A stretch of 64,000 nucleotides of DNA. It comes from Marsupella aquatica. Lineage: Eukaryota; Marchantiophyta. Location of the stretch: the NCBI GenBank assembly GCA_973895155.1, contig OZ316897.1:21142001-21206000 (forward strand), in the 5' to 3' direction. Both the position numbers and the translations under genes were made by a program. Under the pieces are notes generated by a model. It saw only the letters and a list, made by a program, of their open reading frames with translations, was not told where the DNA came from and searched no databases. Below, piece by piece: positions 37,588-48,759 of this stretch (the stretch's first letter is position 1; each line of letters begins with the position of its first letter).

Positions 37588-38007
37588 TCAGCAACTAATT
37601 GGGCAGTTGGGCAGATGATCTTCCACTTCGTGCAGCAAAAGCAGCTGGATGTCTTCAACTCTAATCGAGTCAGGGACGCATGAAGATCGCTTTGACCCGA
37701 GCTGAAACAATTCATGTATTTCTTCCACATCAGATAGCCTGTTGACAATTGCCGAGCCACTATTGACCCAAGCCTCACTAATCTCCAATAAGTCAGGATA
37801 CAATGATCGACCAAACTCCAAATTCTTGAGGTAAATAATTGGACGAGCTTTCAGCTTTGGATGCGGAGCCATCATTCTGTTCTTCACCTTATCTTCTCGT
37901 GCAGATGATCGTAAGAAAAGAACAATACCGTACAAATTAAACGAGGAAGCTTCAGAGTAGAATGGCACCGAAGCCTCAAGCACTTCGAATGACGGTGACA
38001 GCCACAT
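37588..38007 (-). CDS. Hypothetical 139-residue frame, possible 5' exon of the RING gene
   Basis: The frame opens with ATG (M-W-L-S-P-S-F-E) and has protein-like composition (e.g. L-E-F-G-R-S-L-Y-P-D-L-L-E-I). It lies upstream of the coiled-coil/RING gene on the same strand. I recognise no domain and could not find a convincing donor connecting it to the next exon, so it may be a separate small gene, an exon or a chance frame. Confidence 0.35.
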   Translation of the reverse strand: MWLSPSFEVLEASVPFYSEASSFNLYGIVLFLRSSAREDKVKNRMMAPHPKLKARPIIYLKNLEFGRSLYPDLLEISEAWVNSGSAIVNRLSDVEEIHELFQLGSKRSSCVPDSIRVEDIQLLLLHEVEDHLPNCPISC

Positions 38008-38079
38008 CAAAGTTCAGATTCTCAAAGCAAACCGAAACTAAAAGGTTCAAGATCACCACCCCGCATCTAACTCTCACAT

Positions 38080-38690
38080 CACGATCACAAGCGTACTAGA
38101 CGCAAAGAAGAAAAGCAAGGGGAATTGCAAGGATCGAAAGGCACAAATAGTGTGAGCTTCGAATCCTCGATTAAATTCACGTCAGCACCTTAGTCAGCCT
38201 TGGAAGTGCCGTCAGTTCCGCAGTCTCAGCCATCATCGATCTGAACTCGTAATCGTTTCTCCGTCGCACTGGTGATTCTCACGAGGAAGGGAAGCAGGGA
38301 GCATGAGCACAAGACGGATGAGGCCGAGGTGGGATTTGGGATGGCGTTGCTGCTGCTGTCCTTCCCGTTGTAAGTCACGTTTATTAGAGATTCTGATCAG
38401 AGTCAAAGGGAAGTCAGCTGAGCGGCGAAACACGATGCTAGAGGTTCTATGCTTCAGAGTTTATCGGTGGGTCCAAGAGATTTAGATTTAGATTTGGAAG
38501 TTGTTGAAAATCGGTCGGTCCAAGAGTGAAGACTTGAAGTTGTTGAAAATGTGGACCATTGATTTATTTTATCCCAGAAAGCACCACTGTCCTTCCACTG
38601 TCGCTGCGGCAAAACTCACAATAATGAAACCTCATTAATTTGTCAACAAAGCTGCATGGATGGATCATAACAAGTTGTCAAGTTGGATAA
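38080..38690 (+). repeat. Upstream segment with inverted copy at 46090-46640
   Basis: This non-coding block upstream of the coiled-coil/RING gene matches the reverse complement of 46090-46640. Shared parts include gtaatcgtttctc, actggtgatt, aggaagggaag, the ttatcggt/ggtcc area and the terminal gatggatcataacaagtt / aagttggataacttggatgga area. It is probably an ancestral 5' region duplicated in inverted orientation. Confidence 0.7.
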
Positions 38691-38699
38691 CTTGGATGG

Positions 38700-39580
38700 A
38701 CAGTCTTGAACCACTTTTCGTTTTAGTGTTTAGGTTTCTTAAGGAAAAGAGTGAAAAAAACTTTACTCCACACACAAAAAGTAAACGACAGCTGTCTACT
38801 ACAGCAGGTAGATTCTTCAATAACTTATTTAAAATTCAAATAGTGTTGCCCAAGTGAATCTTCAACGGACCTCCATGTTGTCTACGAAGGCCACATGGAC
38901 TGGCAAAGCTTGGATGGACCGCTCATGACATCTAAGTTGACTCAGATAACATTGTTTACACTGTCGGCTGAAATTCATTGTTTACACTGTCGGCTGAAAT
39001 ATGATGTAACATGTCTCCTTATCGTTTGCAGCCTGTTTCAGCTACATTACCGAACGAGTTTCCTCAGTACCGCAAATGTTCTTTAAAAACTCTCAAAACT
39101 TTGGGGGGGGGGGCGGGGGTGGGACCATATGTTGCAAACCTACACCATTCTTGTGAAATTTGTGATGACTAAACAATTTCCTTAAGTGGCTGGCTCAAAT
39201 CCGTGATACGAGAGCATTGGAGTGGCACAATGTTTTTAATCACACCTTCCATCTCATTGATCCAATTTAATTGCTTGCTTTCAATTGGGCTGAGATTGTA
39301 GCTTCAAGACAAGAAGCTCCATTCTTCTCCAAGCAACATTGCTCAGCCAATCAGACATTATTCTGAACAGAGGGCATTTTCAAAAAATGTGACTTGATGT
39401 TTGGACTACTTTCTTCACTAGTTGTCAAAGTTGTCAACTGCAATACACGACCGGTTCATTTTAGGCAGTCCAGGGGGATGGGCACAGACAAAGTTTTGGT
39501 CCACTTGCCCTTCAGATTTGTGAGCTCAATGTTCCTTATTCTTTTTGTAAATAAATGGTCATAAATTAGGTCTCATAATA
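38700..39580. other. Intergenic, no gene seen
   Basis: No supported gene. It contains a 20-bp direct repeat (attgtttacactgtcggctg at about 38950-39000) and a G-run with one C near 39105-39121. Confidence 0.4.
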
Positions 39581-39588
39581 TATTGCAG

Positions 39589-39700
39589 GTGTACAAACTA
39601 GATCCAATATGGGCAGAGAGATACTTGCAGATGAGGAAGAACTGCACAACACATAGCCACTCTCTATGCTAGACATGTGTGTATTTCATGGTGGCTTGTG
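39589..39700 (+). pseudogene. Orphan copy of the branching-enzyme-like last exon
   Basis: After a ttgcag acceptor the frame reads V-Y-K-L-D-P-I-W-A-E, equivalent to the terminal [10 protein letters not shown] of the gene ending at 34692. The stop codon has been lost and the frame runs on without matching anything. No other exon of that gene is present, so this is a passenger of the segmental duplication. Confidence 0.8.
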
Positions 39701-40671
39701 TGTTGTCATGAATGTGAGCAAGCTTATTAATACAGTCACAAATTTGTCTCAAGGGATTATATCAATTTAAAAAAATCTGCCCTGGTTAGCATCACGTAGT
39801 TATCACTTCTACTGAAGCAAGACTGGCATGTTTAATTGTCACCTTCAACCACTTTAATATGTGATCCTGTCTGCCAAAATAGACCCCAAGACTAACAGGC
39901 ACAAGGAGGGAGAGAGCAGAAGGAGCACAAGCAGGTGAGGGAGGCACAAGGAGGGAGAGGAATTCTGAGCAATTCTTGCAAAAGCTCTCACCACAAGTGT
40001 ACCTCAATTTTCCATACCCATTTGCAACGTGCACCCTTTACTTTAGTCAACCACCTAACTGAAACAACTATAGTTGTGGCGCAACATGACTGCCCCGACA
40101 TGAGATGGTTGGGACAATAACACTTGCTTATTTCACTTGCACTTCTTTGTCTCACCTCAGCATTTCTACGTGACGCACAGGAGTTGCAATGACTCTTGAC
40201 CACAATGACAATCATGGAATGACAGCATGGCCGGTTCAAGTGCATGACCACAATGACATATGAGTTTAAGCATCTTAATTATGCATTATGTCCTCGTTGA
40301 AATAATGGACTTCAATGTATTCTTCAATTTTTTTTGCTTAACACTTGCACACCCCATAACATGGACGTGACAACAGTATGGCTGCAATGATCCCATGACC
40401 ACTATGACTATCATGCAATACATGGGCATTAGGCTAATAGAAGCATGAAACACATATCCACTACTTATGAATGCCACGTCCAGCATTTGTGAAGGGCATG
40501 TGTGTGTGGGCCTATATAAATCTTCAATTGGGGACCCAAGAGCACCCTGAACTTAATAATGTTTTGTACACTAGGGGAGCACCCACTCAAGTCAGTAACT
40601 TTACTATTATGTTGTACACTAGGTGATCAGCATTTGAAATCTAAAACTAGGAACCATGACACTGCAATTAC

Positions 40672-40801
40672 CAATAACATTTTGGGTGGAAAGCCAAGTG
40701 GGCATTCTGGGGGCTGGGGTCTTACAAATTGGGTACTGCCTATTCTTTAAGCTCCACAAAGTTTTTGTGTATTCGTAATAGATATAATCATGATTGCAGT
40801 C
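40672..40801 (-). pseudogene. Degenerate second copy of the RING exon
   Basis: The minus strand reads D-C-N-H-D-Y-I-Y-Y-E-Y-T-K-T-L-W then Y-P-I-C-K-T-P. It aligns with the second half of the neighbouring intact RING exon but has several zinc ligands changed to Tyr. It shows that the RING exon was copied twice here and that only one copy kept the metal-binding pattern. Confidence 0.75.
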
Positions 40802-40820
40802 TATTTAATTTCTGGATCAC

Positions 40821-43800
40821 TCAGAAGTAAATTTTGGGTGGAAGGGGAGTGGGCATGCTGGAGGCAGGGGTTCTACAAGAGGGGCACTGTCTATGTTTTG
40901 AGCTCCACAACGTTTTGGTGCACTTGTAACAGATATTAGCATGATTGCAGTCTTTCCAGTAGGCCCGCTGCTGATCCAGATGTTGTCCGAACTCATTCAT
41001 GCAAATGATACACTCTTCCACCTGCACCCAATAAAGCCAGATGGAGACCCCATAACAAGGTCTCATTTGTCTGTTTCATAACTAGATATAGTTTGCTTCC
41101 TTTCAGTCATCCTAACCAAGATGACCTTCCCTGTTGGTTGGTAATCAAGGCAAATAATCCATGATTATATCCTAGATAACAAATGTGCCTTCACTGACGG
41201 TGGGGATGTCTGGACCCAAGAGATTCATGAAGATTTGCTTCATAAGAAATTTGCATATGTTAAGTAAATGTTGAGAGGGAGACACCACTATGATCAAATC
41301 TGGAAGACGAGAATTTTGTATAGGTGCACCACTTACCTCATCCCTCTTGAGCTTTTGGATCTCCTCTCTTTGTTCCCTGATTTGTTTGGAAGCCTTCTGC
41401 AATTCCACGTTTTTGAGTTTGATTTCTGCATTTCGTTGCTCCAGTTGGTTAAGCAGATCTTTGCACAATTCTTCTAGTTCCTCCCCTTCAGACACTCCTG
41501 TCCTAAGCTTAGCAGATTGCTCCTCCCACCTCTGCCTCTCCATGATGAGATGCAGGGGATGCCTATGGGAAACGAAATCCGCTACATCCGTCTTTTTGTG
41601 TTTCCCATTCCACATATCGCTTTCGCTTTGCGTCAACTTCCTAAACATGCCATCCGAAGGTCTCTCCATCTTTCCGGTGGGGGCCTGATGGCTCGAAGCC
41701 TTTTGTCTATCTTCTATTCTTCGTTTGAGATCCAAAGCTTGCAGTTCTACATGCAATTCCTCACTCAGAATAGCTTGAGTGGCTGCAATTTCTGATTTTA
41801 CGCCTAAAGCCAGAAACTCTTGAAGTACTTGCTCAGATTGTAGCTCTGAATTACTCAGGACAGTAGCAGCATGCGGGAATAACTCCTCCCTAAATGATCG
41901 TGCATCACTTGATATGGCCTTTGGAAATACTCCGTTGATGTCCCCTCTCTCCAAATGCACATAAATGTCAACAATCTGCGACAACAGCTCTCTTGGATTG
42001 AACTCGTATTTCTCAGGATTATTAAGTCTAAGCATTCTCCGTTGAGGCCCAACCAATTGCATCAGGAAGTAGTTAAGCATTGAAGCAATTCTTTCCACCA
42101 TCTCGGGAAGTAGGAAGGGAGCCGTTATTTCAGCAGAAGTGTAGCGCAACATTTTGACATCCTCTTTTGCCAAAGTCATATCAATTCGTACAACATTCTC
42201 CTGTTGATGGAAAAATCGAGTTCGTTCCTGGGGAGTCGGACGCTCCCACTCGGCAGTATTTTCCATCTCTGCCTCCATCTCTTTAAGTTCTGACATCTTA
42301 TTCAAACTCTCTTCCAGAAGAGATGTACTGTCGTTGATCAGGAGATTGAGGAACTTCAAATACGCTCCCCTTTCTTCAGTCACAGCAATCTGCTTCCAAC
42401 AAGTACGGTGAGAGGGTACATCCCATAAGTATTCCAGAAGCTCTCCGATATTGTACCGAATATTGAATTTGTCATAGAACTGTGTTTTAGAACCGGTGAA
42501 CTCAATCTCTACATAAAGCTTGAGAAGGTTTGGCACCAGGTACTGCAATGCCAGCTGATGCCCTTCGAGCAGGGAAGCCATCGAATTTCTTAACGCTGCT
42601 GAATCGCTCTTCGATGGCATCCAGGCACTTAAGACTTCCACCATTTTGGCCCGTAGGTAAGGATTTTTGACATGGAGAGGGCTTTCCATGAACATTACAA
42701 TGAAACTCATGAATTCATCCAGAACCATTCCATCTAATGCCCTCGGAACTCGAGACGCAAAAAGGAGAAGTTCCAATGAGTCCTCGACAAAATGTTCAGG
42801 CATTGAAGCAAATTCCATAGGGCACGGAATAGGAAGAGGCATCTTGAAGCCCCCGACGAGGCTAACGAGCCAAACAATCATCAACCTGTAGAAGCTCAAC
42901 GCGTTCTGAAGAAGAGCAGTATCCTTCGACAGCTGTGCCTCGTAGCAGTACCAGTCTTGGGAAAGACGTTCAACTAAAGCCATTCCCTGCATTGATTCCA
43001 AATTAGGAGGTGCTCTAACATCACGTAGCCATCTAAGGGTATTCAAAGCCTTTTTCTGCCGTGAAAGCTCCTGTGTGATAGACTTGAAGTTTGAAATGGC
43101 CTTCACCAGTCCCAGATTCAATACTCTCGCAGTCAGGAAGAAACACTCGCAGATAAAACTGTAATTTCTTTGCTCCGGCCCCGAGCGGACTGGAACCAGT
43201 AAATGGTTCAAGCCATTGCTGGACGACGAAGTTGTGGCTTCGTGTGAATCCATACGTCTCATTTCTTCTTGCTCCTTCTGCTGCCGGAAACCTTCATTGC
43301 GAGATAGGTTGCTTTTATCGACCCATTCAGCGACTTCTTCCGAAGTAGCATGCAATCCAGTCAAAGAGCTGAAATCGATACGCCCTTTGTGCAGTACATA
43401 CCCGGCATCTATTTTATCTCTTTTAGAAGAAGAGATGTCAAAGAAAGGTTTGCAGAGACTCAGCATAACAGCACTCAAACACACGAACATACCATTGCTG
43501 GCATTCGTGAATGGGTTTGCCTGTAGGACTTCGCTTTTAACATTCTTCTGAATCAGGTCAGCAAAATATTGAAGAACGGATTCTCTGTTGTCCGCAGATT
43601 TCAGAAGCTTCAGCAGCAACTCGTGCAATCCTTCGTACAGCTGATGCATAACTGTCCTGATCGTTGCAAAAGAAGAAATTATGTCCGAAGGCACCCGATA
43701 GCTGATATCGGCGAAGCACCGCTGTCCGACATTTGGTTCACCGTTGCCGAAAACGGGATGGTCGGAAATAGTACTGATGTAGAAGAAGGGCCCTAAAATG

Positions 43801-44561
43801 CTGCCCACTTCCAACACTCTGCCATTCACGTGCTCGCCCTTGGGGTGCCATAAAGGATGGTTGACCAGCGCCGTGGCCAGAGGAGGATGCGACACCAGCA
43901 TCACTAGAGCTCTCAACGGCCCTTGGAATGGACCTAGCGGAGAAAGTTTCGTGACACTTCGCTGCAAATCTCGAAAGACCGGATTGAAAATGTCACCTAG
44001 TTTCTCTGCTTCGAAGAAATTGATGAAGTCGTCAAGAAATCCGGGCGGCAAAGTCGGCCTACTCGCCCCGACGCCGCTAGTGCCCGGATCGGTCCCCACT
44101 GACGGGGAGATATCCGCAAGAATGTGCCCCAACAAATCTGAATGACCGTCATTCGCAGCCTCACAACCAGGATACAGGCATACATTCCCCACATGCGAGA
44201 CGCAAAGGTCCCTAACCTGGCCCAACGTGTACTGAACCTCTGCGAGAATCTGCTTGTCTTTCATGTTTTGCAACTTCCGATGTTCATCTAAAGCTCTCCA
44301 GTAGCATCCCACTAAATACACAAATGGCATCTCTCCCCCTCCCAAAAGCCTCGCCATCAACACCCTCTCGAGCACATCCCTGTTCAGCGCCAAATTCTTC
44401 CCCTCACTCAGCAGCTCAGCGGCTAGCAATTCCAGGTACATGTACTCATGAGCTATTGTTCCTGCTCCTCCATGCTGCTGCTGCACGAGCGTCACCAGCA
44501 AAACCTTCCTCAAAATGAAATCCTCGACCTTCTCTATCCTGCTTAGCATTTCCGCCATCAC
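40821..44561 (-). CDS. E4/UFD2-type ubiquitin factor with coiled coil and RING replacing the U-box
   Basis: Exon 1 is 41337-44561 and exon 2 is 40821-41021, joined in phase 0 at GAG|GTAAGT and gtgcag, giving 1141 residues. Residues 1-936 are the plant E4 (UFD2/PUB1) armadillo-like core, e.g. F-L-Y/V-Y-L-V-G-C-Y, P-P-G-F-L-D-D-F, N-G-R-V-L-E-V-G-S-I-L-G-P-F-F, G-M-F-V-C-L-S-A-V-M-L. Canonical E4 proteins continue from E-F-L-x-L-G into a C-terminal U-box that recruits E2. Here, after A-T-Q-A-I-L-S-E-E-L, the sequence becomes the coiled coil of the neighbouring gene (residues 937-1075) and then a complete RING (C-I-I-C, C-N-H-A-N-I-C-Y-K-C, C-P-S-C). No U-box is found in 40.8-44.6 kb. The long single core exon is notable. 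The fusion is likely functional on paper but unproven. Confidence 0.85.
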
Positions 44562-45499
44562 TCCACCTCTGTCTCGACAATCTCTCTCTCAATAATCCTC
44601 CCCGTAAACCGAATTCAACACCTGTCCGTGCCCACGTTTCGCCTGCCTTCCGTCCTCATTCCGTCCTCCTTCCACCAATGCACGATGGATTACCTACAGT
44701 AGGTGCCATTCCCGTTGGCGCACTAAATATAGAACTCCTGAAATTCTGGCCTCTAATGACAAAATATTTGGGGTCCTTGTGAATCCTTCGAATTTTTTCC
44801 CCTGTGTGAAAGATGGCCTTCCTTACATGAAACGGCAATTGAGATTGAATGTTAATGGTATACGGTTCACAAATTGGCGATCGCTGTAACTAAGAAACAA
44901 AAAGCACAAAAAATATAAACTTCGCATGCGTTTGGCAAGGGTTGAGTTTTTTTCCTGGGAGAAAATGAGGCTTTAGATGCATTTGGTATAAGATAATTGG
45001 CTGAGAATTCGAGAAAATGACCAAGTCTTTCTTAGATCAAAAGTCAACTGATTCCATACGAACGTGAGGCTGAATAAGAGAGCTGATGCGATCCCCCACG
45101 CCACAAGCTTTGGTCTGCTTGGCTTGCCGGCCCACCCGACCAAGAGGAGGACTCAGGTGGATTCGAAAAGAAGAGAAACAAAGGCAGCACTCGGTTTCAC
45201 TCCACTAACGAGGGGCGGGTTTGGCACATGACCCAATTGCCTTTGCATTCAGGATTCTATTCGGACAGAGCAAGTACAAATGGGATGGAACTGTTCAAAA
45301 AGGATGATTTTTTTTGTTGGTTTTGAGTGCAACCTTTGCTGATAAGTAAAATGCATTCAAAAAGGATTTTGATTCAGTCCAATAGAAGATCAGAGTTTTT
45401 GAAGCTGTGAAACGGAGTCGCATCACCATAGACAGGACTCATCATAACATGCACTTAGATAGGGGACTTTGTCAGGACTTACAACAACTTCTACAAATT

Positions 45500-46090
45500 G
45501 TAGCTGAATCAGCCTTTCTCGTGAATTGAAATCAATCTAAATATCTCAGTTGTAAATGTCGTAGCATCCATCATCCAAAGACTGAAGCAGGTAACACCCT
45601 TGTTCCACAAATATTTTGCATTCAATGTAGAGCCCATAAGTTCAAATCCCAACCTTAGTAAGGAATGCTTCTTAATAAAGTCCACTGCTCGCCAATAAGG
45701 GCGAGGGACGGAGCTTACTTCATCGCTAGGGATCCTGCCCGTCTGGATTGCTGTCCAAGGAAGATCCCTTAACATGTCTGCCTTTTTCTTCTCTTGGGTA
45801 GCTTCTTCTTCATTTGCACCCTCTTGCACATGAGTTTCCACTCTTTCAGCCTCTTGCAGGTGAGTTTACAGCTCTCCCTCTGGAGTTTCCACTTGTCTCC
45901 CTCCAAATTCCACTTCTGCCTCTCAGCATTGTGTAACTTCGGTAGCTCTTGCCTTGTTTCTTTATACGAATCTGTGGGAGCTACAATTGCCTGTTGTTTA
46001 CGTGGAGAGCTGTCTTTTGGTTCTCTGCAAGGAGTAAAGCATTTCCGGGCCTCCGTCCCACGTTTCGTAAAGAAACATAACAATAACAAC
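45500..46090 (-). pseudogene. Fragment of the coiled-coil gene upstream of the E4 fusion
   Basis: The minus strand carries T-D-S-Y-K-E-T-R-Q-E-L and D-K-W-K-L-Q-R followed by C-K-L-T-C-K-R-L-K-E-W-K, matching the coiled-coil region at about 36450-36620. The frame then shifts near 45840 and loses similarity. There is no RING or start region, so it is a duplicated fragment. Confidence 0.7.
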
Positions 46091-46640
46091 TAATGGTTAC
46101 AGATGGTCCATCCAAGTTATGCAAGTTGTTGTGATCGATCCATCCACGCTGCTCTTTATACTACTGTGAAATTTACAAGGTAACGCAACGACTGTGGCAG
46201 AACAGTGGCGCTTTCTGAGACAAATCAATAACGGGATCAATGATACCCATTTTCAACAACTTCAAGTCTTCAGTGTTGGACCGACCGATAAACTGTGAAC
46301 CATTGAACCTGCATCGTTGTTTTCAGCCGAGCTAACCTGCCCTGTGACTCAGATCATATTCCCTAATTACTACAGGACGGACGACAGAAGCCCGACTATC
46401 CCCACCGTTCTCATCTTTTCGTGCTCGTGTTCCCTACTTCCCTTCCTAGAGAAAATCACCAGTGTGACCGAGAAACGATTACACTTGCAGGTCGATGATG
46501 AGACACTGCGAAACTTACGGCACTTCTTGGGCTGAAGAAGGCGCTGGCTTCAATTCAGTCGAGGATTCTAAGCTCACACGATTTTGACCCTTGTCACTTT
46601 TGATCCTTTTATTCCTCAGTTCTTCTTCTTTGGCGTCTAG
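46090..46640 (-). repeat. Inverted copy of 38080-38690
   Basis: See 38080-38690. The copy begins beside the coiled-coil fragment above but is turned round relative to its source, so at least two rearrangements happened here. Confidence 0.7.
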
Positions 46641-48440
46641 TACGCGTGTGCTCATGGTGTAATGGTTCCGAATCTTGAAGCTCTTAGATCCGATTTCTTT
46701 TTAAGAAATTGCGGCAGGTATGAGCACCCGTACGAGCATTTATATGCCCTTTGCATGTCGACGCGCGTGTCTCGACGCGCATGGGAGGGAATGTCCAGAG
46801 CTGCAGCAAGGCGCGGTGTGTGGCTGCGTCGCCGGGGTGGTTTCATGTTGGCAGAAAAGGCAAAACATTGGCGCTCACTAAAATGACGTGGTCCTGAAAC
46901 AAATTTTGGAGGCGCCCCAGAACTCATTTAGGGATTTGGAGACCGGATGCGAGCCAGAAAACACTGCTGGTCGCATGTGAGCTGCCCTGAAGAATGCGGC
47001 CCTCAACCTGACTCATGCTTGAGTGACGGAGAGTTACTTGCCTGAACCCTCTCCTGAGCCACGGCTGGCAGCAAAAAATTTGGAGTTCCCAAGGGCCCAA
47101 GGGCAAGGGCTGGAAATTTTCCTGCCCTCGAGGTCCCGACCTCAAAATTTATAATCAAACAAGAGCACGGACGTGACACATGTTGTTCGACTCTGCCTTC
47201 TTTGTATTTGCCAGTCACCCTGCAATTCATGGAACCAAGTGCTTGAAGCAAGAATCGCAGCACTCAAGCTTTTCCCCTGTCCAAAGAACTGAGTTCAATT
47301 TACAAGTTCAATTTGCCACAATTCAGGCACTCATCGCAAACGATTCGAAGCTGAAGTTGTGGGAAATGACGATACTCATGCTCTGTACACACTGCAATTC
47401 ATAAAAACACTTGAAGCTCAGTACTGAAGCTGCGCCCATCTCCAGACAGCACTAACTACGCAAGAACAAGAGCACACATTGTGGCGATCTTGATTATGCG
47501 AGCTCAGCGCACTCCAGGCTCAATTCCGCTGTATACCAGAAGCAGAACGACGGCACCGAGCCCTGGCAGTACCTTCTATCCAGCATTTTCTTCTCGCAAC
47601 ATTTCTCTCAATCAACGCGGCTTTGTGTTGATGTGCTTTGTGCCTATTTCCTTCGGAAGATTGTTGCGTTGATTGTGCATTTCTCTCACCACACAAATGC
47701 ATTTCATTCACTTCCATTCCATGCAGCTGAATTCCTTTCAAGTGTGGCAGCCCTTTGCAATACGTCAAGCTTTTTAGGCAGTGACAACTTGAGGGGCTCA
47801 GGAAGTCACCACCGAGCAGCTCTGGAGCTCTACCTGGCTTTCCAGGTTTCCCAGTTCTCTCAGTAGGATGATTGTTGGTCTTCTAGGCTACCTTGTGGTT
47901 TCTTTGGTTTGTTCCCTTTTGGTTGTGGGGGGCCTCTTGGCGGGATGGGCCTTTTGGTCTTCCTTTAGGTCTTCCATTTGGTCTTCCTTTTGGTCTTCTC
48001 AGGGGTTTTTCCCTCCCTTCAGGAGAAAGTGGCCTTTTGGTCTTCTTAGGGGTTTCTTTCCCTCTCTTCAGGAGAAAGAGAACCCAAATTTAGAAATGAG
48101 GGAAAAACAAAGTACAACGAAAGCATTGTTTTGACTTTGGGACCCTGAGTCTCCCTGTTAGGCGTTTTTGTTCTTTTGCACTAATATGAGCAGCAGTGCA
48201 AGTGAGATGGAAGTTACTGGTACAAGAGCACATGTGCATTGGTGCAAGAACGAAGGTTTATGGCACTTTGCAGGTACACAAAATGCAGGGCCAATAATGT
48301 CCCTGTAAAGTGTGCCCTTTATAAGCCCTTGACTATACGATCATGATTCATACCATGCCCACTTAGTCGACATAATCCAGATGTGTTTCACCTCTTCTCC
48401 AAGGCTACGTCCACACGAACATGAAAAACTTTATTTCAAG
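46641..48440. other. Spacer with a pyrimidine-rich short repeat
   Basis: No supported gene. At 47930-48075 short units built on ccttttggtcttc and ggtttttccctcccttcaggagaaag repeat several times. An open frame across them (47868-48134) is a product of the repeat. Confidence 0.45.
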
Positions 48441-48441
48441 A

Positions 48442-48444
<3 letters not shown>

Positions 48445-48487
<43 letters not shown>
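48445..48487. repeat. (CT)n microsatellite
   Basis: About 21 uninterrupted CT units. Confidence 0.97.
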
Positions 48488-48490
<3 letters not shown>

Positions 48491-48718
48491 ATTACAATAA
48501 GCAAACACTAATGTACCAGTGGCTTACACTAGCCCTGGTATATACAAGGTCACTTACAACTAACCTAATCTCAGCTAAGTCCTAACTGTGGTTAGACTAA
48601 TTGTTGTAATCTATGAGTCACAAGACTAAGAGCAATATTTAGCCTGAGCGTCAGGTTGGCTGCCCCTTAACTTCTTGGCTTGAACCCCAACTTGGGCCCC
48701 AAATCTGAATACCAAAAA

Positions 48719-48757
48719 CCCTAACCTAACCTAACCTAACCTAACCTAACCTAACCC
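48719..48757. repeat. (CCTAA)n tract
   Basis: About seven five-base units. The unit differs from the usual plant telomere unit CCCTAAA, so I call it a simple repeat rather than an interstitial telomere. Confidence 0.9.
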
Positions 48758-48759
48758 TC

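Larger units (their letters stand above)
39583..41757 (-). repeat. Direct segmental duplication of 34655-36291
   Basis: The left end copies the last intron-exon junction of the branching-enzyme-like gene (ttgcag|gtgtacaaactag with atatgggcaga) and its 3' flank (39583-39850 against 34655-34900). The right end copies the RING exon, its intron and the coiled-coil exon up to the word tctacatgcaatt, where similarity to 36279-36291 stops. About 530 extra bases (about 39850-40800) lie inside this copy. It runs in the same orientation as its source, so it is a tandem-type duplication about 5 kb apart. Confidence 0.85.

Noticed and set aside
45620-45660. tRNA B-box-like word (agttcaaatccc)
   Set aside because: No A box at the right distance and no acceptor-stem pairing.
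46650-46700. tRNA-like start (ctcatggtgtaatggtt)
   Set aside because: It resembles a tRNA A box, but there is no B box, anticodon arm or matching acceptor stem.
48719-48757. Interstitial telomere repeat
   Set aside because: The unit is five bases (CCTAA), not the plant CCCTAAA unit.
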